From Bacteroidota bacterium (lineage in GTDB: Bacteria > Bacteroidota > Bacteroidia > Flavobacteriales > Flavobacteriaceae): 64,000 nucleotides of DNA. Shown here in pieces: positions 8,756-17,947 of the stretch (positions are counted from its first letter, which is position 1; every line of letters starts with the position of its first letter). The position numbers and the translations under genes are program-made. The stretch lies in contig JAEXIT010000011.1 in assembly GCA_023446155.1 (NCBI GenBank), positions 1-64,000 of the forward strand. Direction: 5' to 3'. The notes beneath the pieces were generated by a model. The model worked only from the letters and a program-made list of their open reading frames with translations. It did no database searches and had not been told where the DNA came from.

Positions 8756-9565
8756 ATGGGATTGTTTCAAAGAAATCCTTTTGGTCATATACTCTTTTTG
8801 AAAAAATGGCTGATCCGTGTTTTTGGTGCCCTTACGCACCGACGGTATCGCGGCTTTAATGAATTGCAAATCGACGGATCGGAAATTATAAGGGCTTTGC
8901 CGGATAGAAACGTACTTTTTATCTCAAATCACCAGACCTATTTTGCCGATGTGGTGGCCATGTTTCACGTATTTAACGCCAGTTTAAAAGGTCGGGAAGA
9001 CAACATTAAAAACATCGGATACCTTTGGGAGCCGAAACTGAATATTTATTATGTCGCGGCTAAAGAAACCATGCAATCCGGATTGTTACCGCGAATATTG
9101 TCGTATGTAGGTGCTATTACCGTGGAACGTACCTGGCGATCGAAAGGAAAAGATGTGACCGAAAAGCGGGAAGTCAATCCAAACGATACCGAAAATATCC
9201 GAATCGCATTGGAAGATGGATGGGTGATCACTTTTCCGCAGGGGACGACCAAATCGTTTAAACCGGTTCGAAAAGGAACGGCTCATATCATCAAACAACA
9301 CAAACCGATAGTCGTACCGATAGTCATTGATGGATTTCGTCGTTCGTTCGACAAAAAAGGATTGCGACTCAAGAAAAAAGGAATTCTACAATCGTTTATC
9401 ATAAAAGAACCGTTGGATATTGATTATGAAAATGATTCCATAGACGAGATCGTCGAAAAAGTGGAATTTGCAATCGAACAACACCCGTCATTTCTAAAAG
9501 TAATTCCGGCCGAAGAAATCGAAGCGCAAGAAGAACTCAACCGACAACGACAATGGGATTATTAA
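8756..9565 (+). CDS. PlsC-like lysophospholipid acyltransferase with altered motifs
   Basis: Membrane-associated acyltransferase of 269 residues, of the type that converts lysophosphatidate to phosphatidate. The catalytic block reads ISNHQTYFADV (about 56-66), so His and Asp are five residues apart instead of four. The substrate block reads FPQGTTKSF (about 160) in place of the usual FPEGTRS. The order of blocks and the late VVPIVIDGFRRS segment fit the family. The changes may be typical of a Flavobacteria subfamily; acceptor and donor are unknown. A bidirectional terminator follows. Confidence 0.82.
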   Translation: MGLFQRNPFGHILFLKKWLIRVFGALTHRRYRGFNELQIDGSEIIRALPDRNVLFISNHQTYFADVVAMFHVFNASLKGREDNIKNIGYLWEPKLNIYYVAAKETMQSGLLPRILSYVGAITVERTWRSKGKDVTEKREVNPNDTENIRIALEDGWVITFPQGTTKSFKPVRKGTAHIIKQHKPIVVPIVIDGFRRSFDKKGLRLKKKGILQSFIIKEPLDIDYENDSIDEIVEKVEFAIEQHPSFLKVIPAEEIEAQEELNRQRQWDY

Positions 9566-9566
9566 T

Positions 9567-9603
9567 AAAAAAAGCGGCTTACAATTTGTAAGCCGCTTTT
9601 TTT
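9567..9603. terminator. Bidirectional terminator
   Basis: A 17-bp stem around AGCGGCTTACA with A and T runs on both sides, between convergent genes. Confidence 0.85.
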
Positions 9604-10243
9604 ATAGATCGATTTTCTTTAATTCTTCATAATTTTTATACAATCGGCGTAACAGGAAACCGTATACCAATCGGTAGAACAACCAGATAACGCCAACAAA
9701 TAGTCCGAAGAAAACGATTGTAAAACCTAAAATCATCATCCAGAACAACATACCTTGATCATTACCTTCAAATTGCCCGGACATACGGTTAAAACGTTCG
9801 TCATAAATACAGGTGGCCACCATCATGGTGATAAAAATAATACCGATCATCACCAGGTTATACCAGATATAATACTGTACCGTTTTTCGTGTTTTCAAGA
9901 TGTTTTTCATTAGTGATTTCACACTGTCGGTCGTATTGATACTTTTAAAATTCCGGTAAAACAGGAAAATAAAGGAAAAAATAACAATATAATTGATCAC
10001 CGTAAAAGTGTTAATCAAAGTCTTAATATGATAGGATTCCAGTGTTTTAAGGTAATTTTCATCCGCCGAAAAAAAACTGATCAGGCTCCAGGCTATCATT
10101 TCCAGTATACTGATAATGAAAATCCATTTTACGATGGAAGACGACTTTCTATGCAGCATGGCATAAATTTCCTGTTCCGTAATCTTCGGAAAGGAATGTT
10201 CGTTTTTCTTCCAGTCTTTTTTTAATAAATCTAACTCTTCCAT
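9602..10243 (-). CDS. Membrane protein encoded after an ECF sigma factor
   Basis: A 213-residue protein with about four transmembrane segments (near 38-60, 75-100, 118-145 and 170-195) and a short, charged cytosolic N-terminus (MEELDLLKKDWKKNEHSFP). It starts 14 bases after the sigma factor gene and is surely co-transcribed. The position suggests an anti-sigma role, but I see no zinc-binding or FecR-like motif, so this is inference. Such pairs are common in Flavobacteria. Confidence 0.7.
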   Translation of the reverse strand: MEELDLLKKDWKKNEHSFPKITEQEIYAMLHRKSSSIVKWIFIISILEMIAWSLISFFSADENYLKTLESYHIKTLINTFTVINYIVIFSFIFLFYRNFKSINTTDSVKSLMKNILKTRKTVQYYIWYNLVMIGIIFITMMVATCIYDERFNRMSGQFEGNDQGMLFWMMILGFTIVFFGLFVGVIWLFYRLVYGFLLRRLYKNYEELKKIDL

Positions 10244-10257
10244 GACAATCGCTCCCG

Positions 10258-10752
10258 TTATGGATTTACAATTTTTTTTAGTTTCCCTTTTATACGGTTC
10301 ATCTTTACACGGGCGTTTACTTCGCTAATACCCAGTGTTTCGGCGATCTCGGTATAATCCTTGTCTTCCAGATACATGAAAACCAAGGCTTTTTCAATAT
10401 CGTTTAACTGATGTACGGCCTTATACAACAACTTGATCTGTTCTTCTTCTTCATAGTTGTAATCCTCGTGATTAAATTTGTGTATTTTACCGTCAAACTC
10501 GATGGTGTTAACCGTTTTGACTTTCTTTCGGTATAAGGTAATGGCCGTATTCAACGCTACCCGGTAGGCCCAGGTGGTAAATTTTGCCTCGCCGCGAAAT
10601 TGAGGGAATGCTTTCCAAAGCTGAATCGTGATTTCCTGAAACAAATCTTTATGCGAATCTTCATCAGAAGTATACAGACGACAAATCTTGTGTATAATGT
10701 TCTGATGTTGTTCTAATTGCGATACAAAGGACTGTTCCAGGTTCGAATTCAT
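10258..10752 (-). CDS. ECF-type RNA polymerase sigma factor
   Basis: Sigma-70 family protein of 164 residues. Region 2 contains DLFQEITIQLWKAFPQFRGE and FTTWAYRVALNTAI; region 4 contains DYTEIAETLGISEVNARVKM with its helix-turn-helix. There is no C-terminal extension. It heads a two-gene operon with a membrane protein that may control it. The target genes are unknown. Confidence 0.92.
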   Translation of the reverse strand: MNSNLEQSFVSQLEQHQNIIHKICRLYTSDEDSHKDLFQEITIQLWKAFPQFRGEAKFTTWAYRVALNTAITLYRKKVKTVNTIEFDGKIHKFNHEDYNYEEEEQIKLLYKAVHQLNDIEKALVFMYLEDKDYTEIAETLGISEVNARVKMNRIKGKLKKIVNP

Positions 10753-10924
10753 AACCGATTAGTGTCGATATCCTACAAATTGTTACAAGTTAGCCTTTTT
10801 ATTTTTTTGGAATCAAAATTATGGCTTCGAAAATAGTAGGAATTCAACTGTAGAATCCTGTTTAAAATAGCTGGAGAGCCGATTTTACTTCGTACCTTTA
10901 CAGGCTAAATTTTAACAAGAGAAA

Positions 10925-12226
10925 ATGAACATTCCCCGATCGAGTTTTCCACGTATCGTTATTATTGGTGGTGGTTTTGCCGGTATTGCGCTGGCTAAAA
11001 AATTGCGTAATAAAAATGTTCAGGTAGTCCTGTTGGACAAACACAATTACCATACGTTTCAACCGTTGTTGTATCAGGTTGCTACCGGTGGACTTGAAGC
11101 CGGGTCGATTGCCTATCCGATCCGAAAAGTGGTACAGGAGTATGATAATTTTTATTTCCGATTGGCACAGGTAAAAGAAATCGATACCGAAACCCGAAAA
11201 GTAACGGCCGACATAGGCGATTTATACTACGATTATCTGGTAATTGCCACCGGATCGAAAACCAATTATTTCGGAAATAAAGAGATCGAAAAAAATAGTA
11301 TGGCGATGAAAACCATACCGCAGTCGCTCAATATCCGCAGTCTGATTCTGGAAAATTTCGAACAGGCGTTGCTCACAAACGATATTAGCGAACAGTTGAG
11401 TCTGATGAATTTTGTAATCGTGGGTGGCGGACCAACCGGAGTGGAATTGGCTGGCGCTTTGGCCGAAATGAAAAAGGCCATTTTGCCCAAAGATTACCCG
11501 GATCTCGATGTTCGGAAAATGGAAATCAACCTGATTCAGGGGACCGATAAAATCCTGGATGCCATGTCGCCGAAAGCTTCCCGAAAAGCAGAGGAATTTT
11601 TAAGCGGACTGGGGGTTAGTATCTGGAAAAATGTTCGCGTAACCAATTACGATGGAAAAACCGTGACCACCAATTCGGATCTGACATTCGAATCGGCTAC
11701 GGTAATCTGGACGGCCGGAGTGAAAGGCGCGGTGATTAAAGGTTTGAAACCAGAAGCATTGGCCGGAAACGAACGGATAAAAGTCGACGAATACAATCAG
11801 GTCTTAGGCTATGATAACATTTTTGCCATTGGTGATATTGCCACGATGGTAAGCAATGTCTATCCGATGGGACATCCGATGATGGCGCAACCGGCCTTAC
11901 AGCAAGGGGCTTTATTGGCGCAGAATATGATTCGGAAGATTCAAAAGCAAAAAATGAAACCGTTTGTTTATAACGATAAAGGATCGATGGCAACCATTGG
12001 TCGGAACAAAGCCGTAGTCGATTTGCCACGTTGGCATTTTAACGGCGTTTTTGCCTGGTTTGTATGGATGTTTGTCCATCTGTTTTCCCTAATTGGGTTT
12101 AAAAATAAAGCGGTCGTATTTATGAACTGGGTGTATAATTATATCCGTTTTGACCGGGAAGGACGATTGATCATCCGACCTTATAAAAAGAAAAGTTCCC
12201 AGAGTTTTATACCGGATGAATTATAA
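10925..12226 (+). CDS. Type II NADH:quinone dehydrogenase (NDH-2-like)
   Basis: A 433-residue flavoprotein with two dinucleotide-binding motifs: GGGFAGIALA for FAD (about 15-24) and GGGPTGVELAGALAE for NAD(P)H (about 167-181). The IFAIGDIA block typical of the FAD site follows, and a hydrophobic C-terminal stretch (FAWFVWMFVHLFSLIGF) anchors it to the membrane. It passes electrons from NADH to quinone without pumping protons. The gene stands alone; TACCTTTA at 10891-10898 is a likely -7 box. Confidence 0.9.
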   Translation: MNIPRSSFPRIVIIGGGFAGIALAKKLRNKNVQVVLLDKHNYHTFQPLLYQVATGGLEAGSIAYPIRKVVQEYDNFYFRLAQVKEIDTETRKVTADIGDLYYDYLVIATGSKTNYFGNKEIEKNSMAMKTIPQSLNIRSLILENFEQALLTNDISEQLSLMNFVIVGGGPTGVELAGALAEMKKAILPKDYPDLDVRKMEINLIQGTDKILDAMSPKASRKAEEFLSGLGVSIWKNVRVTNYDGKTVTTNSDLTFESATVIWTAGVKGAVIKGLKPEALAGNERIKVDEYNQVLGYDNIFAIGDIATMVSNVYPMGHPMMAQPALQQGALLAQNMIRKIQKQKMKPFVYNDKGSMATIGRNKAVVDLPRWHFNGVFAWFVWMFVHLFSLIGFKNKAVVFMNWVYNYIRFDREGRLIIRPYKKKSSQSFIPDEL

Positions 12227-12228
12227 TA

Positions 12229-12254
12229 AAAAAGACGCCAAACGGCGTCTTTTT
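12229..12254. terminator. Bidirectional terminator
   Basis: AAAAAGACGCC pairs with GGCGTCTTTTT around a short loop, between convergent genes. Confidence 0.85.
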
Positions 12255-13316
12255 CTATAAAGGTTTGTTGCGATAATAATGAATCAGCAGGTCGACAAAC
12301 TTGCTGTAACTTTCCATACCGTCTTTTTGTTGGTTGAGTTTTAAAAAGTTGTCATAAAAGATTTTAAACAACGGTTCCATGATGTTCTGATGTTCGTCCC
12401 AAAAAGTATCTGAATCTTTAAAATTGTCGAGTACACCCGGATGAATCAATGGGAGTAAAGCCTCACTTCGGCCTTCCTGTTTTAATTCGATATTGTGCAG
12501 ACAATAACGCAAAGCATATGTATATCCGGAATATTGAAAATAAAGGTCATCGTTATAAATAGAAGCCATATAGCCGATAAAATTGGCTTCGCTTTCGGAA
12601 GCATAACCAATCTGATGCGCCATTTCGTGACAGGTGGTGGTCGCAAAATTCGGAAGCGGAATAAGTCCGTTCACCTGCGCTTCATTGGTAAACGGATTCA
12701 GATAACCGCTAAATCCCATATAGGTTAACGGCGTACTGATCAGTGATTTTTTTACGGATTGCTGCTCGTAGGTGAAAAATGGAAAAGCTTTCGAAAGATG
12801 GTCGTAACCATTTTGTGTTTTTTCGAAAATGGCAGTACGTGTATAGGGAACGACAACTTTCAGACTGTCGTTTTTTTCAATTTGTGAATGGATGGCGTTC
12901 ACTTTTACAATCACCCGTTCGGTAAAAGCAATCAGTTCGTCTGTCGAATAATCGCGTTCGAGTGCCAGTTTTTGGTATAACGGAACGCGGATGTAATTGA
13001 TGCCCCATAGCAGGTTAAACAGAAAGTAAAAAATGGAAACAAAACCGATAAGGCTCAATATATTTTCTTTCCAGGCGATTTTCCATGTTTTTCGTTTGTT
13101 CCATAACCATTTTAAGAGTAAGACGATAACGATGCCATAGAGGAGATCACCCACGGAAAAGGGAATCCAGCCTAAAGTGATGCGCGAAATTTTGGATAAA
13201 ACGGGGTAGAAACCATTGCTGTAATAACGTTCGACAAGCTCGGGGAAAAACGATAGCAACTTTAATAAAACAAACTGAACCACAAGGAGTACAGGTAATA
13301 CGAGCTTTTTCTTCAT
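12255..13316 (-). CDS. DUF3810 membrane protein with zinc-protease motif
   Basis: The start was set at the ATG at 13316 (MKKKLVLPVLLVV); a TTG two codons upstream is less likely. The 353-residue protein has three N-terminal hydrophobic segments followed by a large soluble domain. This holds HEMAH (230-234) and a downstream glutamate in SESEANFIGY, the pattern of a gluzincin-like zinc peptidase. The family is DUF3810, with no substrate known to me. The active site probably faces outward or the periplasm. Confidence 0.82.
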   Translation of the reverse strand: MKKKLVLPVLLVVQFVLLKLLSFFPELVERYYSNGFYPVLSKISRITLGWIPFSVGDLLYGIVIVLLLKWLWNKRKTWKIAWKENILSLIGFVSIFYFLFNLLWGINYIRVPLYQKLALERDYSTDELIAFTERVIVKVNAIHSQIEKNDSLKVVVPYTRTAIFEKTQNGYDHLSKAFPFFTYEQQSVKKSLISTPLTYMGFSGYLNPFTNEAQVNGLIPLPNFATTTCHEMAHQIGYASESEANFIGYMASIYNDDLYFQYSGYTYALRYCLHNIELKQEGRSEALLPLIHPGVLDNFKDSDTFWDEHQNIMEPLFKIFYDNFLKLNQQKDGMESYSKFVDLLIHYYRNKPL

Positions 13317-13376
13317 CGACAAAATTTTTATAAATATAAAAAATGTTAATTTAAGATCCTGTTAATTTTCTTATTG

Positions 13377-13384
13377 TATATTTG
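13377..13384 (+). promoter_or_regulatory. -7 promoter box of the ferredoxin-like gene
   Basis: TATATTTG, an exact TAnnTTTG match, 46 bases before the start codon. Confidence 0.5.
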
Positions 13385-13430
13385 CATTTAATTAGAATAG
13401 ATAAAAATAACATCCTCAATTATTCTGGTA

Positions 13431-13715
13431 ATGAAAAAGTTAGACGCGCCTCAAAAAGCAATTTATTTCTGTGATGGTAGCAAATGCAGTAAGGAGAATA
13501 AACACAATCGTAAAGCCATCCGCACACTGGTAAAAGAAGCCGGTTTAAAAAACGAAGTGGCGCTGGTAAAAACGTTTTGTACCGATAATTGTAAATGTGC
13601 ACCGGTAATCGCTGTACAACCGGAAAATCTTTGGTTTGGTGATGTGTCTGAAAAAAAAGCCGTTCAGATTTTTGAGGAATATATCGCACCACCGATACTT
13701 ACGATCGCAAAATAA
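13431..13715 (+). CDS. Thioredoxin-like [2Fe-2S] ferredoxin domain protein
   Basis: A small protein of 94 residues with cysteines at 14, 19, 50, 54 and 56 (FCDGSKC and FCTDNCKC). Four of them would hold a [2Fe-2S] cluster in a thioredoxin-like fold, as in the (2Fe-2S) ferredoxin domain family. It probably serves as a cytosolic electron carrier. The partner is unknown and neighbouring genes give no hint. Confidence 0.8.
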   Translation: MKKLDAPQKAIYFCDGSKCSKENKHNRKAIRTLVKEAGLKNEVALVKTFCTDNCKCAPVIAVQPENLWFGDVSEKKAVQIFEEYIAPPILTIAK

Positions 13716-13797
13716 CAGTCCTTCCCGTCTTAAAAGAATCCCCTTTTCCTTTATTTAAAATAACCCGATTATCATTTTCCCGGGCTGAAAATCTTTG

Positions 13798-13805
13798 TAC
13801 CTTTG
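13798..13805 (+). promoter_or_regulatory. -7 promoter box of pepD
   Basis: TACCTTTG, an exact TAnnTTTG match, 39 bases before the start codon. Confidence 0.55.
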
Positions 13806-13844
13806 GAATTCAAAATTTGAAGTATAACTACAAAAGGTAAAATA

Positions 13845-15311
13845 ATGAGCCAGGAAGTAAGAAACCTTGAGCCTAAACAGCTTTGGAATAAATTTGCCGA
13901 CTTAAATGCTGTTCCGCGGCCTTCGAAAAAAGAAGAACGCGTGATTGCTTTTATGATGGATTTCGGAAACAAACTAGGATTACCAACCCTAAAAGATGAG
14001 GTGGGTAACGTCATCATCAAAAAACCGGCTACTGCCGGAATGGAAAACCGCAAAACCATCGTGATGCAGTCGCATTTGGATATGGTACACCAAAAAAATA
14101 ACGATACTGATTTCGATTTCGATACACAAGGAATTGAAATGTATGTAGATGGCGACTGGGTTCGTGCGAAAGGAACGACTTTAGGTGCCGATAACGGATT
14201 GGGTGTGGCTACAATTATGGCGATTTTAGAAAGCAATGATATTCCGCATCCTGCGATTGAAGCATTGTTTACCATCGACGAAGAAACCGGAATGACCGGA
14301 GCAATGGGACTAAAAGGTGGATTGCTGGACGGTGAGATCCTTTTAAATCTGGATACGGAGGAAGACGATGAAATCGATATCGGATGTGCCGGTGGAGTGG
14401 ATGTAACTGCGGTTCGTGACTATAACGAAGAGGAAACTCCTGAAGGTTCGGTAGGCTATACCATTACCGTTAAAGGATTAAACGGAGGTCACTCCGGAAT
14501 GGATATCGACAAAGGTTTGGGGAATGCCAATAAGATTATGAACCGTTTGTTGTTTGACGGATTTGAAAACTTCGGATTGCAAATCGCCGAAATCAACGGA
14601 GGAAGTCTTCGTAATGCGATCCCAAGGGAAAGTGTTGCAAAAGTGATCATCTCTCAAATTTATGATGAAGCTTTTGTTTTCGATATGCAGGAAGTGATCA
14701 ACGATATCAAAGCCGAGTTTAAAACTACGGAACCAAACCTAACTATCGAAATCGTAAAATCGGATGTCGTTCCGGCTACGGTGATGGATTTAGGCGTTCA
14801 GGAAGGATTGATTCGTGCGATTTATACGGCTCACAACGGTGTATACCGTATGAGTGCCGATATGGACAATTTGGTGGAAACGTCAAATAATATTGCTCGT
14901 GTCATCGTGAAAGACGGAAAAATTACGGTTCAGTGTTTGACTCGTTCTTCGGTTGAAAGTTCAAAATTTGATTTGGCGAATGCCTTGCGTTCGGCTTTCG
15001 AATTGATCGGATGTGAAGTGGTTTTTGCTGGGTCGTATCCGGGATGGACGCCAAATGTAAGTTCACCAATTTTAGATGTGTTGACGTCAATCTACGAAAA
15101 ACAAAACGGAAGCAAACCACATGTGGTGGCGTGTCACGCCGGATTGGAATGTGGTATTTTGGGAACCAATTATCCGGATATGGATATGATTTCTTTTGGT
15201 CCGACGATCAAAGGTGCGCATAGTCCGGACGAAAGAGCTTCGATTGCATCGGCTCAGAAATACTGGAAATTCGTATTGGAAATTCTACAGCAGATTCCGT
15301 TAAAAAACTAA
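13845..15311 (+). CDS. pepD: Aminoacyl-histidine dipeptidase (M20 family)
   Basis: A di-zinc metallopeptidase of 488 residues that cleaves dipeptides such as beta-Ala-His and Cys-Gly. Key blocks are MQSHLDMVHQK (first metal ligands), GADNGLGVA (bridging Asp), FTIDEETGMTGA (catalytic and metal Glu pair) and the late CHAGLECGIL. The arrangement and length match PepD. It is monocistronic, with its own promoter box and a terminator behind it. Confidence 0.93.
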   Translation: MSQEVRNLEPKQLWNKFADLNAVPRPSKKEERVIAFMMDFGNKLGLPTLKDEVGNVIIKKPATAGMENRKTIVMQSHLDMVHQKNNDTDFDFDTQGIEMYVDGDWVRAKGTTLGADNGLGVATIMAILESNDIPHPAIEALFTIDEETGMTGAMGLKGGLLDGEILLNLDTEEDDEIDIGCAGGVDVTAVRDYNEEETPEGSVGYTITVKGLNGGHSGMDIDKGLGNANKIMNRLLFDGFENFGLQIAEINGGSLRNAIPRESVAKVIISQIYDEAFVFDMQEVINDIKAEFKTTEPNLTIEIVKSDVVPATVMDLGVQEGLIRAIYTAHNGVYRMSADMDNLVETSNNIARVIVKDGKITVQCLTRSSVESSKFDLANALRSAFELIGCEVVFAGSYPGWTPNVSSPILDVLTSIYEKQNGSKPHVVACHAGLECGILGTNYPDMDMISFGPTIKGAHSPDERASIASAQKYWKFVLEILQQIPLKN

Positions 15312-15331
15312 ACGGAACTGTTTCAATATAG

Positions 15332-15362
15332 AAAAGGGTTGTCATTGCGACAGCCCTTTTTT
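15332..15362. terminator. Bidirectional terminator
   Basis: AAAAGGGTTGTC pairs with GACAGCCCTTTT, flanked by T and A runs, between convergent genes. Confidence 0.8.
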
Positions 15363-15855
15363 AATTATTTAGCATCGGTTTTAAAGCGGTGTTCTTGTTC
15401 CGTAAATCCAATCCGCCTTCATAAACCGATTTCAGATTGACCAGATAAAACGACCAACCATCGTGGCATCCCAATCGGATATTTTTTTTCGATGAATCGT
15501 CGGTCGGAATGTTTTTTTGTGTGAGTTCAACCAACACGTAACTGTCGTGTTCGGTAAGTTGGATATCGACCAGACATTGACCAGCAAAAGTAAATTGTAG
15601 GAAATCTTTACCATTGGCTTGGGTAAACGTACCCATTTCCACATCGGGATAAAGGTACCAGTTCCATTCATAGCGATAGTCCTGTTGGATGCTTTGATTT
15701 TTAGGAATTAGGGTACCGTCGGCTTCAAAACTATCGGCCTGACTGAGAAACCATTTTTCCAGCTCGGAAGCTTTGGTCCAGGCATCGTAAAGGTTTGAAA
15801 GCGTAGTATTTATTGCAATACGCAGTGTAAACTGCGTCCAATCGAAATTTTCCAT
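15361..15855 (-). CDS. START-like / SRPBCC domain protein (AHSA1 type)
   Basis: A 164-residue cytosolic protein. The opening segment TLRIAINTTLSNLYDAWTKASELEKWFL is the hallmark of activator-of-Hsp90-like SRPBCC proteins, which form a hydrophobic ligand pocket. Later blocks (GCHDGWSFYLVNLKSVYEGG) fit as well. The ligand and role are unknown. The open frame ends in the terminator shared with pepD. Confidence 0.85.
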   Translation of the reverse strand: MENFDWTQFTLRIAINTTLSNLYDAWTKASELEKWFLSQADSFEADGTLIPKNQSIQQDYRYEWNWYLYPDVEMGTFTQANGKDFLQFTFAGQCLVDIQLTEHDSYVLVELTQKNIPTDDSSKKNIRLGCHDGWSFYLVNLKSVYEGGLDLRNKNTALKPMLNN

Positions 15856-15930
15856 GGTACTATCCTTTTAAAACCAAATTTAAGAAAAATTCTAAGGGTT
15901 GTGAACGATACAACTAAACGGATTTTTTTG

Positions 15931-15938
15931 TAATTTTG
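15931..15938 (+). promoter_or_regulatory. -7 promoter box of prfA
   Basis: TAATTTTG, an exact TAnnTTTG match, 24 bases before the chosen ATG. This position argues against a start further upstream (ATG at 15936). Confidence 0.6.
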
Positions 15939-15962
15939 CACTCCAAACAAAGGAAAAACAAA

Positions 15963-17036
15963 ATGTTAGACAGACTTCAGATAGTAAAACAACGCTTTGA
16001 TGAGATCTCGGACTTAATTATCCAGCCGGATGTTATTGCCGATCAGAAGCGTTATGTACAATTGAATAAAGAATACAAAGATTTAAAAGCATTGGTTGAA
16101 AAACGCGATGAGTATGTAAATCTTGACGGAAATATCAAAGAAGCCAACGAAATTATTGCCGATGGATCGGATCCGGAAATGGTCGATATGGCCAAATTGC
16201 AATTGGACGAAGCCAAAGAGCGTTTGCCGCAATTGGAAGAGGAAATCAAATTCTTATTGATCCCGAAAGATCCGGAAGATGCTAAAAACGTAATGGTGGA
16301 AATCCGTGCCGGTACCGGTGGTGATGAGGCGAGTATCTTTGCCGGTGATTTGTTCCGTATGTATACCAAATACTGCGAAAACAAAGGATGGAGAACTTCT
16401 GTGGTTGACTTGAACGAAGGTACTTCCGGTGGATTCAAAGAGGTTATTTTTGAAGTAACCGGAGAAGACGTTTATGGAACGTTGAAATTCGAAGCCGGTG
16501 TTCACCGTGTGCAACGTGTTCCGCAAACGGAAACCCAAGGACGTGTACACACCTCTGCGGCTACTGTTATGGTATTGCCGGAAGCGGAAGAGTTTGACGT
16601 ACATATCGACATGAACGACGTACGTATCGACTTTTTCTGTTCGTCAGGACCTGGGGGACAATCGGTAAATACAACCAAATCGGCTGTGCGTATGACGCAC
16701 ATACCAACCGGATTGGTAGCACAATGTCAGGACGAAAAATCACAGCACAAAAATAAAGATAAAGCATTAACCGTTTTACGTTCCCGTTTGTACGAAATGG
16801 AATTGGCGAAAAAACAGGAAGAAGATGCTAAAAAACGTAACTCACAGGTAAGTAGTGGTGACCGTTCGGCAAAGATCCGTACCTATAACTATCCGCAAGG
16901 ACGTGTTACGGATCACAGAATCGGACTAACGCTTTACGATCTGGATGGTGTTATGAACGGAAATATCCAGAAAGTAATTGAAGAATTACAGCTGGTGAGC
17001 AATACCGAAAAATTAAAAGAAAGCGACGTATTTTAA
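15963..17036 (+). CDS. prfA: Peptide chain release factor 1
   Basis: Recognises UAA and UAG stop codons and triggers peptide release. The ATG at 15963 (MLDRLQIVKQ) gives 357 residues, normal for RF1; an in-frame ATG nine codons upstream overlaps the promoter box and is rejected. The peptidyl-transferase motif GGQ is in SSGPGGQSVNTTKS (about residue 230). The C-terminal QGRVTDHRIGLTLYDLD block is typical of the family. A terminator follows. Confidence 0.97.
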   Translation: MLDRLQIVKQRFDEISDLIIQPDVIADQKRYVQLNKEYKDLKALVEKRDEYVNLDGNIKEANEIIADGSDPEMVDMAKLQLDEAKERLPQLEEEIKFLLIPKDPEDAKNVMVEIRAGTGGDEASIFAGDLFRMYTKYCENKGWRTSVVDLNEGTSGGFKEVIFEVTGEDVYGTLKFEAGVHRVQRVPQTETQGRVHTSAATVMVLPEAEEFDVHIDMNDVRIDFFCSSGPGGQSVNTTKSAVRMTHIPTGLVAQCQDEKSQHKNKDKALTVLRSRLYEMELAKKQEEDAKKRNSQVSSGDRSAKIRTYNYPQGRVTDHRIGLTLYDLDGVMNGNIQKVIEELQLVSNTEKLKESDVF

Positions 17037-17060
17037 TGATCAAAATACCCGAAATAAATC

Positions 17061-17101
17061 AAATGTCACACAAAAGGAATCTTAGTGTGGCATTTTTTTT
17101 A
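17061..17101 (+). terminator. Terminator after prfA
   Basis: AATGTCACAC pairs with GTGTGGCATT, with a loop of about 13 bases and a run of eight T. Confidence 0.75.
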
Positions 17102-17125
17102 AACTAACAACTAAATACACAACTC

Positions 17126-17944
17126 TTGACAACACAACAATTACTGCAACAAATCCAACAAAAACAGTCTTTCCTTTGCGTAGGTCTGGATGTCGATCTG
17201 ACAAAAATTCCGGAGCATCTGCTGCAATATGAAGATCCGATTTTTGAATTTAATAAACGAATCATCGATGCGACGCACGATCTGGCGGTTTCCTACAAAC
17301 CCAATACGGCTTTTTATGAGGCTTACGGGATTAAAGGGTGGAAATCACTGGAAAAAACGATCCGCTATATCAACGAAAAATACCCGGATATCTTTACCAT
17401 TGCCGATGCGAAACGCGGTGATATCGGAAATACATCGTCCATGTATGCCAAAGCATTTTTGGAAGATCTGGATTTCGATAGTGTGACGGTGGCACCTTAT
17501 ATGGGGAAAGACAGTGTGGAGCCTTTTTTAGCTTTCGAAAACAAACATACCATTATGTTGGCGCTGACTTCCAACGAAGGGGCTTTCGATTTTCAGACCT
17601 TGGAGGTGAACGGAGAAGAGTTGTATAAAAAAGTGATCGCGACTTCTAAAACCTGGAAAAATAGTGAGAACCTGATGTATGTGGTGGGGGCAACCAAGGC
17701 GGAGTACTTTTCGGAAATACGAAAGATTATTCCAGATAGCTTTTTACTGGTTCCCGGAGTAGGCGCGCAGGGCGGAAGTCTTTCGGAGGTTTGCCGTTAT
17801 GGAATGAACGCTACTGTTGGTTTGTTGATCAACTCCTCACGTGGGATTATTTATGCGTCTTCAGGAATCGATTTTGCCGATAAAGCAAGAGCCGAAGCCT
17901 TGAAAATCCAACAGGAAATGCAAGCCATTCTCGCTAATCACTAA
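17126..17944 (+). CDS. pyrF: Orotidine 5'-phosphate decarboxylase
   Basis: Last step of UMP synthesis. The 272-residue protein begins with a TTG codon (TTG ACA ACA CAA); the next in-frame ATG is far inside the conserved domain, so TTG is well supported. The catalytic block DAKRGDIGNTSS is at about residues 94-105. The LVPGVGAQGG phosphate-binding loop near 212 identifies the type 2 OMP decarboxylase subfamily. It lies 25 bases after the prfA terminator; a weak start codon may limit its expression. Confidence 0.94.
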   Translation: MTTQQLLQQIQQKQSFLCVGLDVDLTKIPEHLLQYEDPIFEFNKRIIDATHDLAVSYKPNTAFYEAYGIKGWKSLEKTIRYINEKYPDIFTIADAKRGDIGNTSSMYAKAFLEDLDFDSVTVAPYMGKDSVEPFLAFENKHTIMLALTSNEGAFDFQTLEVNGEELYKKVIATSKTWKNSENLMYVVGATKAEYFSEIRKIIPDSFLLVPGVGAQGGSLSEVCRYGMNATVGLLINSSRGIIYASSGIDFADKARAEALKIQQEMQAILANH

Positions 17945-17947
17945 TTA

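Noticed and set aside
15936..15962. Earlier start of release factor 1
   Set aside because: That ATG lies inside the -7 promoter box TAATTTTG and adds residues absent from RF1.
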